From Mariaggregatimicrobium sp964498785 (GTDB lineage: Bacteria > Zhuqueibacterota > Zhuqueibacteria > Thermofontimicrobiales > Thiofontviventaceae), in NCBI GenBank assembly GCA_964498785.1, contig CAZCJL010000081.1:1-30339 (forward strand): 30,339 bases of DNA, in the 5' to 3' direction. The position numbers and the translations under genes are program-made. Of this stretch, positions 1-7,317 are shown one piece after another. The notes below the pieces were generated by a model. The model ran no database searches, had not been told where the DNA came from, and worked only from the letters and a program-made list of their open reading frames with translations. Each line of letters starts with the position of its first letter. The first letter of the stretch is position 1.

Positions 1-7
1 AATTTAA

Positions 8-175
8 AGAGAATCCGAAAGCTTTGATGCACACCATCAATTATTGAGTGGATACGATATTTTTGCACTAACTTATTTAAATACTGATCCTAATGAAACT
101 TTATTAGTATTTGAATCCACATTTGTAAATTTACGGATTCAAGATAAATCTTTTAACCTGCATTCGCAGGCGTGA
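8..175 (+). pseudogene. possible C-terminal remnant of an unidentified protein
   Basis: An open frame of 55 codons with no ATG runs from just after an in-frame TAA at 5-7 to a TGA at 173-175. Its translation looks protein-like rather than low-complexity (residues such as GYDIFALTYLN and VFESTFVNLRIQD). A TTG at 44-46 is the only plausible start and has no clear ribosome site. The last residues and the stop codon are supplied by the palindrome at 157-180, as if a short repeat had inserted into or replaced the end of a gene. I do not recognise the family. The frame could also be a chance opening. Confidence 0.25.
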
Positions 176-180
176 CGCCT
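157..180. repeat. interlocked short palindromes
   Basis: CCTGCATTCGCAGG (157-170) is a hairpin with 5-bp arms and an ATTC loop. It overlaps AGGCG/CGCCT (168-180). The same 14-mer occurs exactly at 1661-1674 inside the larger repeat element there, so this is a dispersed repeat unit and not a unique terminator. Between 181 and 401 I see no gene or other clear signal. Confidence 0.6.
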
Positions 181-401
181 GAATAGTTACAAAAAGTTTT
201 TGCAATGGCGAATTAAGAAAAATAATGAAAAATCAATTTATCCAAAATAACGATTCCGCGCGAAAAAGTTCACTTTTTATCATTCTGATGGATGTTTCCG
301 GCAAAATAAATTAATTTCAAACGTGAAGCGATGTTGTTGAATTACAGGCAATTCACCAAAGGTGAGCTTGGTAGAGTAAGCACTAAATTTCCAATAAAAT
401 G

Positions 402-1382
402 CTAATTTTGATTGCGCCATATTTTCAAAATAGTGTTCAAAGTATCTTGCTTTTGTTTGAGCATGTCTTTTTTGGAATCGCAATAGACCGTGCCCGCGGC
501 CGCGCCAGCATGGCCGTCGCCAATATTTAGCTCCCGCATAATTTCTCCCACGTCTTTCTGATGCCCTTTGTTATTTAAATTAATGCTCAGGGACATTGAA
601 ACGCTGAGATCGTTCGTCTTTATCCCGCGTTTAAAGAGGCTGTTCACTTCCACAACTGCGTGAGATTGAGGATAAAGCAGATATGCCAAATTTTTTATAA
701 TATGTGGGCGTCGACTAAAACCAGTCAGGTCGATGATAATAATTTCCTTATTCTTATCCTGTGGAAGAAACATTGAATTGTTTTCAATAAGTTGTAACAT
801 TTCTGTTTCTTCATTTTTGAATTGATCGTACTTTTCCCTTATTTGAGATTTTTGCGCAACCATTTCAAGGGGATTATCCCGGAGTAAAATAACTAGCGAA
901 CGAAGATAATTATTTTTACTTTTGCTGTCCTCAAATCGTGTTTTAAGCGTGGCGTCGATTATTTTTCCGAATGTTTCTCTGCGCCAATCTTCGATGCTGT
1001 TATAATCAAATGAATCGATAATATCTGTCTCATCGACAAGGACTGCAAAAAAATCAGGAAAGTTATGATCCCGTTTTGTAAAATAGTTATAAATTACTCT
1101 GGCACATGAAGGCTGGGGATCGAATGAGCCTTCGATTGTTGCAGGATCAATATTGCGGTAATTCAATTCCTGCAGATTACCTTCGTGATGATCAAACCAC
1201 ATCCCACACTCCAGTGGATAAGGAAGGTCGCAAACAATGTCATCCTCTGTGATGGGAATTTGCGCACGAGCTATGGTGTTGGGACCAGCAAATTTTATCT
1301 TTTCAATTTTGAAAATATAGGAACAGAGCGCTGCGCTTACAACACCATCAAAATCATTATGTGTTATTATTGATTCATACAT
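402..1382 (-). CDS. DHH-family phosphoesterase-like protein
   Basis: This is a predicted metal-dependent phosphoesterase of the DHH superfamily (RecJ, NrnA and exopolyphosphatase relatives). Motif I is H8-N-D-F-D-G13, a lone aspartate sits in CDLPY (D52), and the signature D64-H-H66 is followed by EGN. Near the C-terminus GDGHAGAAAG (288-297) matches the glycine/histidine motif of the DHHA1-type substrate-binding domain. At 326 residues it is a compact two-domain member. The real substrate cannot be read from sequence; oligonucleotides, cyclic dinucleotides and polyphosphate are all used within the superfamily. The ATG at 1382 is chosen because motif I follows at once and the promoter lies directly upstream. 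There is no convincing Shine-Dalgarno, in line with a leaderless message. It is a single gene, divergent from the hydrolase at 1909. Confidence 0.8.
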   Translation of the reverse strand: MYESIITHNDFDGVVSAALCSYIFKIEKIKFAGPNTIARAQIPITEDDIVCDLPYPLECGMWFDHHEGNLQELNYRNIDPATIEGSFDPQPSCARVIYNYFTKRDHNFPDFFAVLVDETDIIDSFDYNSIEDWRRETFGKIIDATLKTRFEDSKSKNNYLRSLVILLRDNPLEMVAQKSQIREKYDQFKNEETEMLQLIENNSMFLPQDKNKEIIIIDLTGFSRRPHIIKNLAYLLYPQSHAVVEVNSLFKRGIKTNDLSVSMSLSINLNNKGHQKDVGEIMRELNIGDGHAGAAAGTVYCDSKKDMLKQKQDTLNTILKIWRNQN

Positions 1383-1388
1383 ACCCTA

Positions 1389-1417
1389 AAGATAATTAAA
1401 AAAAATATTTATGTCAA
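1389..1417 (-). promoter_or_regulatory. sigma70-type promoter of the DHH gene
   Basis: On the minus strand TTGACA (1412-1417) and TATCTT (1389-1394) are separated by exactly 17 nt. The expected transcription start, about 7 nt beyond the -10 box, falls on or next to the A of the ATG at 1382. Confidence 0.6.
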
Positions 1418-1573
1418 CAATTATTTGTCAGAACTTTATTTTAACTATCCGGAAAAATTAGTATTTGATTTTGATAAAAAAATATCTTAATTTAGTTGAA
1501 AGAAACACCAGACGCGCATCCTGTAAGAGATAACTTCTCAGGGAGCAATTCCCAAAAGTTGGTAATTTCTCGC

Positions 1574-1708
1574 GGAGCTGTATCATAAGTTTGATTTTTT
1601 TGTAAAATGTCATTCCGGGCTTGTCCCGGAATCTCCTAATTATTAAAAATTTAGGGGATTCCTGCATTCGCAGGAATGACACCAAAAAATGATTTTTGAT
1701 ACAGCCCC
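1574..1708. repeat. nested MITE-like inverted-repeat element
   Basis: The outer arms GGAGCTGTATCA (1574-1585) and TGATACAGCCCC (1697-1708) pair over 12 bp with one mismatch. Inside them sits a second element, 1609-1680, bounded by GTCATTCC and GGAATGAC. That element is built of two hairpins: ATTCCGGG/CCCGGAAT at 1612-1632 and ATTCCTGC/GCAGGAAT at 1658-1677. No protein-coding signal is seen. The arrangement looks like a small non-autonomous mobile element carrying a short palindromic repeat of a type that is common between genes in many bacteria. I found no clear target-site duplication. Confidence 0.6.
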
Positions 1709-1717
1709 ATGTATTAT

Positions 1718-1813
1718 CGACGCTTTGCGTCGTATTTTTACTACTGGACGCAAAGCATCCTAAAATCCATTCCAACGCAAAGCATTGGAACGAGAACATT
1801 GTTTCGGATTTTA
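1718..1813. repeat. second cluster of nested palindromes and direct repeats
   Basis: CGACGC/GCGTCG (1718-1732) forms a hairpin. ACGCAAAGCAT occurs twice in direct orientation (1748-1758 and 1775-1785) and its core is the reverse complement of the hairpin stem. TTCCAA/TTGGAA (1770-1790) and TAAAATCC/GGATTTTA (1761-1768 and 1806-1813) form further nested arms. Together with the element at 1574-1708 it fills most of the 526-base gene-free stretch 1383-1908. Confidence 0.55.
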
Positions 1814-1908
1814 AAATACCAACAAAATGGAATTGCACCCACTTCTCAATGTAATTCATGATTAAATGGCTGTAAAAAAACAGAGTTTAATACGAACTGG
1901 AGAGGAGA

Positions 1909-2919
1909 ATGTCAAAAATTATTATTGGAATACACGGTTTAAAAAATAAACCTCCCAAAAGATTATTGCAACGATGGTGGAAGAGAGCACTTAAAGAAGG
2001 TTTGCGATCAATCGGTCATCCGAGAATGTTTCTTAATTTTGAACTTGTGTACTGGGCAAGCTACTTTTATCAAGAGCCACTCAATAAAAAAATTAAAGAT
2101 AAAGATCATCCGTTGTTTGTTGATGATCCCTATTTCCCGGCAAAGGTAACTATTAAACCGAAGAAAAACAAGTTGCGACAGAAATTTTTAGAGTATCTGG
2201 AAAAACAAATGGACGGCATTTTTTTTAATAGCGATATGTCGATAAATTTCTCCGGAATTACTGATTTAATTATCAGACGTTTTTTTAAAGATTTGGATAC
2301 ATATTATTCCAAAGACTGTTTCGATAAAAAAAAACAGGAACGTTTGGCAAAGGATATCATTCGTGAGGAACTGGCACAGGTGTTACGAAAACATAAAAAT
2401 AAAGAAATTATGTTAATAAGTCATTCCATGGGCTCTATTATCGCTTACGATGTGCTAACGACAATCGTACCAGATATAAAGATTCATACTTTTGTGACGA
2501 TGGGATCACCGCTTGGAATGCCATTTATTATGAGTAAAAACTATGCTGAACAAAAGAAAATTCTGAAAAGAAAAATTTTGAGAAGTACAACACCGGAAAA
2601 CGTTCAAAAAAAATGGTTCAATTTTTCTGATTTGGATGATAAAGTCGCGTTAAATTATAATCTTGGTGATGATTACGATAAAAATTCGCACAGTGTAAAG
2701 GCAATAGACAAAGTGATATATAATGACTATTTTATCGATGAAGAGCGAAAGCCTCATAAATCTTATGGTTATCTGCGTGCCCCTGAATTTTCACAGGTTT
2801 TGTGGGAGTTTCTTACCGAAGGGAAGCCGTTATGGATGTCTAAATGTGTAGATTGGTTTAATTTATTGTTTATGCCGGCTAAAAAGAAACATCACGAGCA
2901 ATTAGAGGGAAAAAAATAA
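1909..2919 (+). CDS. alpha/beta hydrolase (lipase/esterase-like), unknown substrate
   Basis: This is a 336-residue serine hydrolase of the alpha/beta fold. The oxyanion-side motif I-H-G is at residues 8-10 of the first strand (IIIGIHG). The nucleophile elbow is S171-H-S-M-G175 with Ser173 as nucleophile, followed by the helix SIIAYDVL. A following strand, FVTMGSPLGMPF (about 195-206), is typical of lipase-like members. Candidate acid and base are the Asp in NFSDLDDKV and the His in KNSHSVKAI. There is no signal peptide, so a cytoplasmic enzyme is likely. The lysine-rich insertion at about 55-160 before the elbow is unusual and may form a lid. The ATG follows GGAGAGGAGA, with the first GGAG at good spacing. 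The PLP enzyme follows after 53 nt and may be co-transcribed. Confidence 0.75.
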   Translation: MSKIIIGIHGLKNKPPKRLLQRWWKRALKEGLRSIGHPRMFLNFELVYWASYFYQEPLNKKIKDKDHPLFVDDPYFPAKVTIKPKKNKLRQKFLEYLEKQMDGIFFNSDMSINFSGITDLIIRRFFKDLDTYYSKDCFDKKKQERLAKDIIREELAQVLRKHKNKEIMLISHSMGSIIAYDVLTTIVPDIKIHTFVTMGSPLGMPFIMSKNYAEQKKILKRKILRSTTPENVQKKWFNFSDLDDKVALNYNLGDDYDKNSHSVKAIDKVIYNDYFIDEERKPHKSYGYLRAPEFSQVLWEFLTEGKPLWMSKCVDWFNLLFMPAKKKHHEQLEGKK

Positions 2920-2972
2920 AAAAAGACATTTATAAAAATGAACAGAGAATCTAAACATCAGGAGAGTGTAAA

Positions 2973-3932
2973 TTGGAAAGACAACCTGTTTTAGAAGATA
3001 TTCAAGCAGCTCATGAACGCATCCGGCGTTATATTCATCGGACGCCAATATTGACGTGTATCTCACTTGATGAAATGTTTGGCGTTCGGCTGTATTTTAA
3101 GTGTGAAAGTTTTCAAAAGGTAGGGGCTTTTAAATTTCGTGGTGCTTGTAATGCGCTGTTTTCACTTGATAAAAAATACGCAGAAAAAGGAGTTGTTACA
3201 CATTCATCAGGTAATCATGCCGCGGCGTTATCATTGGCAGCGCGAAAACGAGGAATTCAGGCATATATTGTAATGCCCTCGAATGCCCCAAAAGTAAAAA
3301 TCGCTGCTGTTAAAAATTACGGCGGCCACATTACATTCTGTGAACCAACTTTGGAATCCAGAGAAACAACAGCCGAAAAAATAATTGAGGAAACAGGCGC
3401 AACAATGATTCATCCATTCAATAATTACGATATTATTGCGGGACAGGGGACTGCTGCCCTGGAACTCCTGTCGGAGATTGATGACCTCGATTTTATCATG
3501 GCGCCAGTGGGCGGTGGAGGATTGATAAGCGGTACCGCATTAGCTGCGAAAGCGATGAAACATGAAATTAAAGTCTTTGGATGTGAACCGAAAAATGCCG
3601 ATGATGCATACAAATCTAAAAATGCTGGCGTAATAATACCGGCCAATAATCCTGATACGATTGCCGACGGATTGAAAACATCTCTTGGGGATAAAACTTT
3701 TCCTATTATTAGAGATTATGTCGACGAAATTTTATTGGCCACGGAAAAACAAATTGTACATGCAATGCAGTTGATATTTGAACGCATGAAAATAATTGTC
3801 GAACCATCATCAGCAGTTCCGCTGGCGGCATTAATCGATAATAATATCAAAAATTCTAATAAAAAAATTGGCATAATTCTTTCAGGTGGAAATGTGGAAT
3901 TAAATAAATTATTTTCAGAAATAATTTCCTGA
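2973..3932 (+). CDS. threonine/serine (hydroxyaspartate) ammonia-lyase-like PLP enzyme
   Basis: This fold-type II pyridoxal-phosphate enzyme is expected to deaminate or racemise L-serine, L-threonine or 3-hydroxyaspartate. The PLP lysine is K54 in GAFKFRGA (51-58), preceded by YFKCESFQKV as in serine racemases and hydroxyaspartate dehydratases. The cofactor-phosphate loop is HSSGNHAAA (about 77-85), the glycine loop GGGGLISG is at 180-187, and SGGN is at 304-307. At 319 residues it has only the catalytic domain and lacks the C-terminal regulatory (ACT-type) domain of biosynthetic IlvA, which points to a catabolic role. The start is TTG at 2973, supported by AGGAGAG 6-10 nt upstream and by alignment of the N-terminus with the family. 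It is followed after 159 nt by the glycosylasparaginase, another amino-acid-releasing enzyme. Confidence 0.85.
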   Translation: MERQPVLEDIQAAHERIRRYIHRTPILTCISLDEMFGVRLYFKCESFQKVGAFKFRGACNALFSLDKKYAEKGVVTHSSGNHAAALSLAARKRGIQAYIVMPSNAPKVKIAAVKNYGGHITFCEPTLESRETTAEKIIEETGATMIHPFNNYDIIAGQGTAALELLSEIDDLDFIMAPVGGGGLISGTALAAKAMKHEIKVFGCEPKNADDAYKSKNAGVIIPANNPDTIADGLKTSLGDKTFPIIRDYVDEILLATEKQIVHAMQLIFERMKIIVEPSSAVPLAALIDNNIKNSNKKIGIILSGGNVELNKLFSEIIS

Positions 3933-3949
3933 CATCTTTTAAATATTTC

Positions 3950-3978
3950 TTGACATTTATGAAAATTATTAATAATTT
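3950..3978 (+). promoter_or_regulatory. putative promoter of the glycosylasparaginase gene
   Basis: A perfect TTGACA (3950-3955) is followed after 17 nt by TAATTT (3973-3978), which is only a weak -10 hexamer. It lies in the AT-rich gap upstream of the gene at 4092. Confidence 0.3.
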
Positions 3979-4091
3979 AAAACAAACATTGATGTATTAA
4001 GTTATAAATAAAGAATATATCGATGTTACAGATTATTAATAGTTATTATTTCATGTATTATCACTCTTTTATCAACATTAGGGGAGGTGCC

Positions 4092-5132
4092 ATGGATAAA
4101 AAAGAGTCAAGACGACAATTTTTAAAAAAGGTGTCAGGAATAAGTGCAGCAGCGATGACGATGCCTCTGTGGAGGGTTGAGGGTAATTATTTAACAAAAT
4201 CTCATGCAGTATTATTATGCAATCGCTCAGAATATTGGGGCAAGAAAATAACTAAACCAGGATGGGAAATCCTGGAAAAAGGTGGGAATGTTTTAGATGC
4301 GGTTGAAAGGAGCGTAAATACAGCCGAAGAAAATGGCGAGGATCTTTCAGTTGGATATGGTAGTATTCCGAATGAACATGGTGAAATCCAATTGGATGCA
4401 TCTGTGATGGATGGTGCAACGCATAATTGCGGCGCTGTTGCGGCTTTGGAACATATAAAAACACCCGGCTCTGTTGCCCGAAAAGTAATGGAACGAACCG
4501 ACCATGTTTTTTTGACAGGTAAAGGGGCTTTGCATTTCGCCTTGATGCAGGGATTTCAAAAAGAAAATTTGATAACTGATCGGGCGAGAAGCGAGTGGTT
4601 GCGTTGGAAGGAAAATTTAAATGACAGTGATAGTTGGCTGCCTCCGAAAGACGATTTGAGCCGGAATCAGTTATTATATGGGACTATTAACGTTTTAGGA
4701 GTTGATTTGAACGGTAACGTAGCAGGAATGAATTCCACCAGTTCTCAGGGAAAGAAAATGCCTGGTCGCGTCGGTGATGCTCCCATTATCGGCGCCGGAT
4801 TATACGTGGACAACGAAGTTGGCGCAGCTGCTGCTTCAGGAAGGGGAGAAGAGGTGATTCGTTCCTGTAGTTCATTTTTAATTATCGAGCTTATGCGACA
4901 GGGGATGCCTCCGCAAAAAGCGTGCGAAGAAGCCTGTTTGAGAATTATCCAAATTAACGATGGAAATGAAAAAGTAAAACAACATGGCTTTAACGTGATA
5001 TTTTGTGCGCTAAGTAAAACCGGCCAGGTGGGCTGTGCATCGTTGCGGCCAGTGATGGATCAAAAACCCCAGATATCGCTCGTTGATGTCACTGGATTTC
5101 ATGTATACAATGGTACCAATATTATCGAATGA
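4092..5132 (+). CDS. N4-(beta-N-acetylglucosaminyl)-L-asparaginase, Tat-exported
   Basis: This is an Ntn-hydrolase of the glycosylasparaginase family, which cleaves the bond between GlcNAc and asparagine in glycopeptides. It matures by self-cleavage before a threonine. The catalytic threonine is Thr198 in LYGTINVLGVD. Downstream, GRVGDAPIIGAGLYVD (225-240) and GAAAASGRGEEVIR (244-257) are the substrate-loop motifs of the family, and GHG-like SVGYGSIPN (86-93) precedes them. The start is set at the ATG at 4092 behind GGGGAGGTG (346 residues); an ATG at 4023 would add 23 residues without a ribosome site. The N-terminus S6-R-R-Q-F-L-K-K is a twin-arginine signal followed by a weakly hydrophobic stretch, so export folded to the periplasm is likely. 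Its 3' end overlaps the convergent MobB-like gene by 11 nt. Confidence 0.9.
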   Translation: MDKKESRRQFLKKVSGISAAAMTMPLWRVEGNYLTKSHAVLLCNRSEYWGKKITKPGWEILEKGGNVLDAVERSVNTAEENGEDLSVGYGSIPNEHGEIQLDASVMDGATHNCGAVAALEHIKTPGSVARKVMERTDHVFLTGKGALHFALMQGFQKENLITDRARSEWLRWKENLNDSDSWLPPKDDLSRNQLLYGTINVLGVDLNGNVAGMNSTSSQGKKMPGRVGDAPIIGAGLYVDNEVGAAAASGRGEEVIRSCSSFLIIELMRQGMPPQKACEEACLRIIQINDGNEKVKQHGFNVIFCALSKTGQVGCASLRPVMDQKPQISLVDVTGFHVYNGTNIIE

Positions 5133-5874
5133 TGGTTAGCTCTATTTTTTTATTTTCTTCCCAACCCGAAAGCTCTGTAACAATTCCCATGATGGTGTTT
5201 CGGAGAATGTTTTGTACGAATGGGACAATCGCTATGTCTTTTCCACCAATTTTAAGCGTAACATTTGTTTTATTAATAATGCAGTCTTCATATTTCTTTT
5301 CGCCACAGATGATGGCTTCAACCAGCTTGGCACAGGTTAAACCGCAAAGGTCGCAACAGGCGTCGTCTACATAAGGCAGAAGTGGGAATATTGTTTCATG
5401 AATTAACATCATTAGCTTTTTGACATGTTCCGGTTTTTGAACATCAAAGACCGGAATTTTGTTATAATTTTCTAATTCTTGACTTATTATTCCAGAAATG
5501 GCAAAAGTCCGCCGATCAACAAGAGCATCCAATTCGTCCATAGATTTCGCACATACTATTTTGGGAAGAGGAAATTCATTCATTCCTTCTACAACAAGCC
5601 AGTCTGCGGAAATTTTTTGTACAATATCCGGGAAATTCATCGCATGCTGATAAAGAAAATCGGTTTCATGCAATCCAGCAGCAATGGTAGGATTTGCCCC
5701 TGCTTCAACATGTTTAAATGAATCGGTCCCGGGTGAATCCATTTTAAATTTTTTACAATGAATTGATTTGATAGAAGCAACACGTAACTTATAATTGGCA
5801 AGTTGCTTGATAATTGCTGTGACTGTTGTGGTTTTACCTGAATTTGACTGACCACAGACCTGAAATGTTTTCAT
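5122..5874 (-). CDS. mobB: MobB-like GTPase with C-terminal cysteine (Fe-S-like) motif
   Basis: This is a P-loop NTPase of the MobB family, which in molybdenum-cofactor synthesis binds GTP and assists guanylylation. Walker A is G8-QSNSGKT15, the MobB-type DSPGTDSFKH motif is at 46-55, and the Walker-B-like strand is DWLVVEG (91-97). The C-terminal part is not in the E. coli enzyme: Cys173, 174, 177, 181, 190 and 198 include the spacing C-x2-C-x3-C-x16-C, close to (Fe-S) cluster domains of the RnfB/CO-dehydrogenase type. A tail, VPFVQNILRNTIMGIV, follows. The start is the ATG at 5874, six nt after AAGGAG (5881-5886); an in-frame ATG at 5889 lies upstream of that site and is rejected. The preceding EcfT-like gene stops inside the ribosome-site region, so the two are an operon. 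A role in Mo/W cofactor or metal handling is inference; no other moa/mob/mod gene is in the window. Confidence 0.75.
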   Translation of the reverse strand: MKTFQVCGQSNSGKTTTVTAIIKQLANYKLRVASIKSIHCKKFKMDSPGTDSFKHVEAGANPTIAAGLHETDFLYQHAMNFPDIVQKISADWLVVEGMNEFPLPKIVCAKSMDELDALVDRRTFAISGIISQELENYNKIPVFDVQKPEHVKKLMMLIHETIFPLLPYVDDACCDLCGLTCAKLVEAIICGEKKYEDCIINKTNVTLKIGGKDIAIVPFVQNILRNTIMGIVTELSGWEENKKIELTIIR

Positions 5875-5885
5875 GAAATTCTCCT

Positions 5886-6635
5886 TCAAAATATGTTATT
5901 CAATCCCCAAAAATTTAAAAGCAGTGTGATTGAAATAATAGAATAATCGATAAATCTCAACGGATATTTTTGGTCGATTTTAACTTTTTGTACAACGCCA
6001 AAACCCCTGGTTTCAAGGGCAAGCGCTGAATACGAAGCATAATGAATACCTCGAATCAATAACGGATAGAGCAATTTTCGAATTGCTGAAAATTTATGTT
6101 TAATAGACAATGAACGCAAGTCTATACCACGAAATCTGAGGAACCACAGCGCTTTCCTTGCCTCGTAAAAAATAAACGGTATTAGTTTTAATGTGGTTTG
6201 AAAAAGCAAACTCATCTGTAGTGAAAGCCCCAATTTATTTAAAAATACCAGAAAGTGAAATAAAGATACCTGTGTAAATATTTTCGCCAGTACAAACAAG
6301 ATCATGAATCGAATCCAAACCAGTATAGCTTCGCGTGCACCATCAGAATAGATAAGCGGAATGTCGTTCCAGCGAAAAAGAATGGCGCCTTCCCGTCGAA
6401 ATAAAATATGAATAAAAGACACAATAATTAATGCTGAACCTAGTTGAGTAAAGCGCTTAATAAAGTGCCGGAATTCCCCCGGATCGTGAGTTATTACCAA
6501 TATACTTAATAATCCTAGCCAAATGAGGGGCATTAAATAGTGTTTTGCTGCAACGGCCCACACACTTGACGAAATTCCAAGTATCAAAATGCTTAAAAAA
6601 TGAATTTGTCTACTTGTTTCCGTATGTGTATTCAT
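5886..6635 (-). CDS. ecfT: ECF-type transporter transmembrane (T) component
   Basis: This 249-residue membrane protein resembles EcfT/CbiQ. It has hydrophobic segments at about 10-48, 66-82, 105-125 and 230-247. Two cytoplasmic coupling motifs are visible: EARKALWFLRFRG, and ALETRGFG, which is close to the A-R-G motif by which T components grip their ATPases. In energy-coupling-factor importers this protein couples two ATPases to a substrate-binding S protein. It overlaps the preceding degenerate ATPase by 26 nt and has no strong ribosome site of its own, so translation is probably coupled. No S component is found in the window, so the substrate is unknown. Confidence 0.75.
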   Translation of the reverse strand: MNTHTETSRQIHFLSILILGISSSVWAVAAKHYLMPLIWLGLLSILVITHDPGEFRHFIKRFTQLGSALIIVSFIHILFRREGAILFRWNDIPLIYSDGAREAILVWIRFMILFVLAKIFTQVSLFHFLVFLNKLGLSLQMSLLFQTTLKLIPFIFYEARKALWFLRFRGIDLRSLSIKHKFSAIRKLLYPLLIRGIHYASYSALALETRGFGVVQKVKIDQKYPLRFIDYSIISITLLLNFWGLNNIF

Positions 6636-7317
6636 TCTGATTGCTGTTGATGGAAAGTTCGTCTAAAATTGCCGAGTCGATCAGTTTCCACTTAATGTCT
6701 GATATTAAATTCTCATATCTACTTGTTTCAGGGTGGGCTATGCCTAAAACAACGGATGGTCCGCGAAAACCTAAATTATCAGCGAACGAGTCCGATTCTT
6801 TCAGGAAATGCAGGAATTGATTAGATCGACGATGTGACAACGACTGATGTAAATTATTAATAAAAAGGTACTCTGGTCGTTTTGCCCATTGAGTTAAAAA
6901 CCATACGATTTTTGTCTCTCCCTCTGAGAGAAAAAATGGGTTTCGTGAGGAGATGTCTGATAATTCAAATGTGTTTAATAGTTCGATTGCGATTTGAAAA
7001 TCATTATCAGTCGCTTCTATCGTTCCACGGTATATGGAGCAAGATTCAGCAATTTCGGAAAGAACAGTTTGATTAAAAAATATCAAGGGAATGCCATCAG
7101 GAACCCAGCCTATCTTACGACCGATCTGCGGTAACATTTGGGAAAAGTTCCCCCAAATCGTTTGCTTATGCCCGGATAACAGTGGTTTGTATAAAGTGTC
7201 ACTAAAAAAATCAGTGATTCTATGACCCTCCTTCTGCAAGAGAAGATAGTGAAAACCACGTGAAAAAATGTTTTCAATTGATCTTAAAAAATGATTGTTC
7301 GGTTTTTTATTTCCCAT
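6610..7317 (-). CDS. degenerate ABC/ECF ATPase lacking Walker A and Walker B acids
   Basis: This 235-residue protein is collinear with an ECF ATPase but has lost its own nucleotide site. Where GPNGSGKST would lie there is Q28-KEGHRITD36. The Walker B strand reads YLFINNLHQSL (150-160), with Asn154 and Asn155 in place of Asp and Glu. In contrast the signature motif is kept as L130-SEGE134, and the switch histidine is His195 in GIAHPE. KPLLSGHKQTIWG (44-56) and IGRKIGWVP (65-73) follow the order of the usual beta-strand region. The frame is intact over its whole length, so this is not simple decay. It overlaps the active ATPase gene upstream by 34 nt and EcfT downstream by 26 nt. It probably forms the silent half of an asymmetric heterodimer. 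Confidence 0.7.
   Translation of the reverse strand: MGNKKPNNHFLRSIENIFSRGFHYLLLQKEGHRITDFFSDTLYKPLLSGHKQTIWGNFSQMLPQIGRKIGWVPDGIPLIFFNQTVLSEIAESCSIYRGTIEATDNDFQIAIELLNTFELSDISSRNPFFLSEGETKIVWFLTQWAKRPEYLFINNLHQSLSHRRSNQFLHFLKESDSFADNLGFRGPSVVLGIAHPETSRYENLISDIKWKLIDSAILDELSINSNQNEYTYGNK

Noticed and set aside
280..483. 67-codon open frame on the minus strand
   Set aside because: It overlaps the 3' end of the DHH gene, has no ribosome site and no recognisable features.
1458..1859. 133-codon open frame on the minus strand
   Set aside because: It runs through the nested repeat elements; its translation mirrors the palindromes and matches no family pattern.
4023..4091. 23-residue N-terminal extension of the glycosylasparaginase
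   Set aside because: It has no ribosome site, while the ATG at 4092 follows GGGGAGGTG and puts the twin-arginine motif at the N-terminus.
6610..7317. frameshifted pseudogene explanation for the P-loop-less ATPase
   Set aside because: The frame is uninterrupted, overlaps both neighbours in a coupled way, and keeps the signature and H-loop, so selective loss is more likely than decay.
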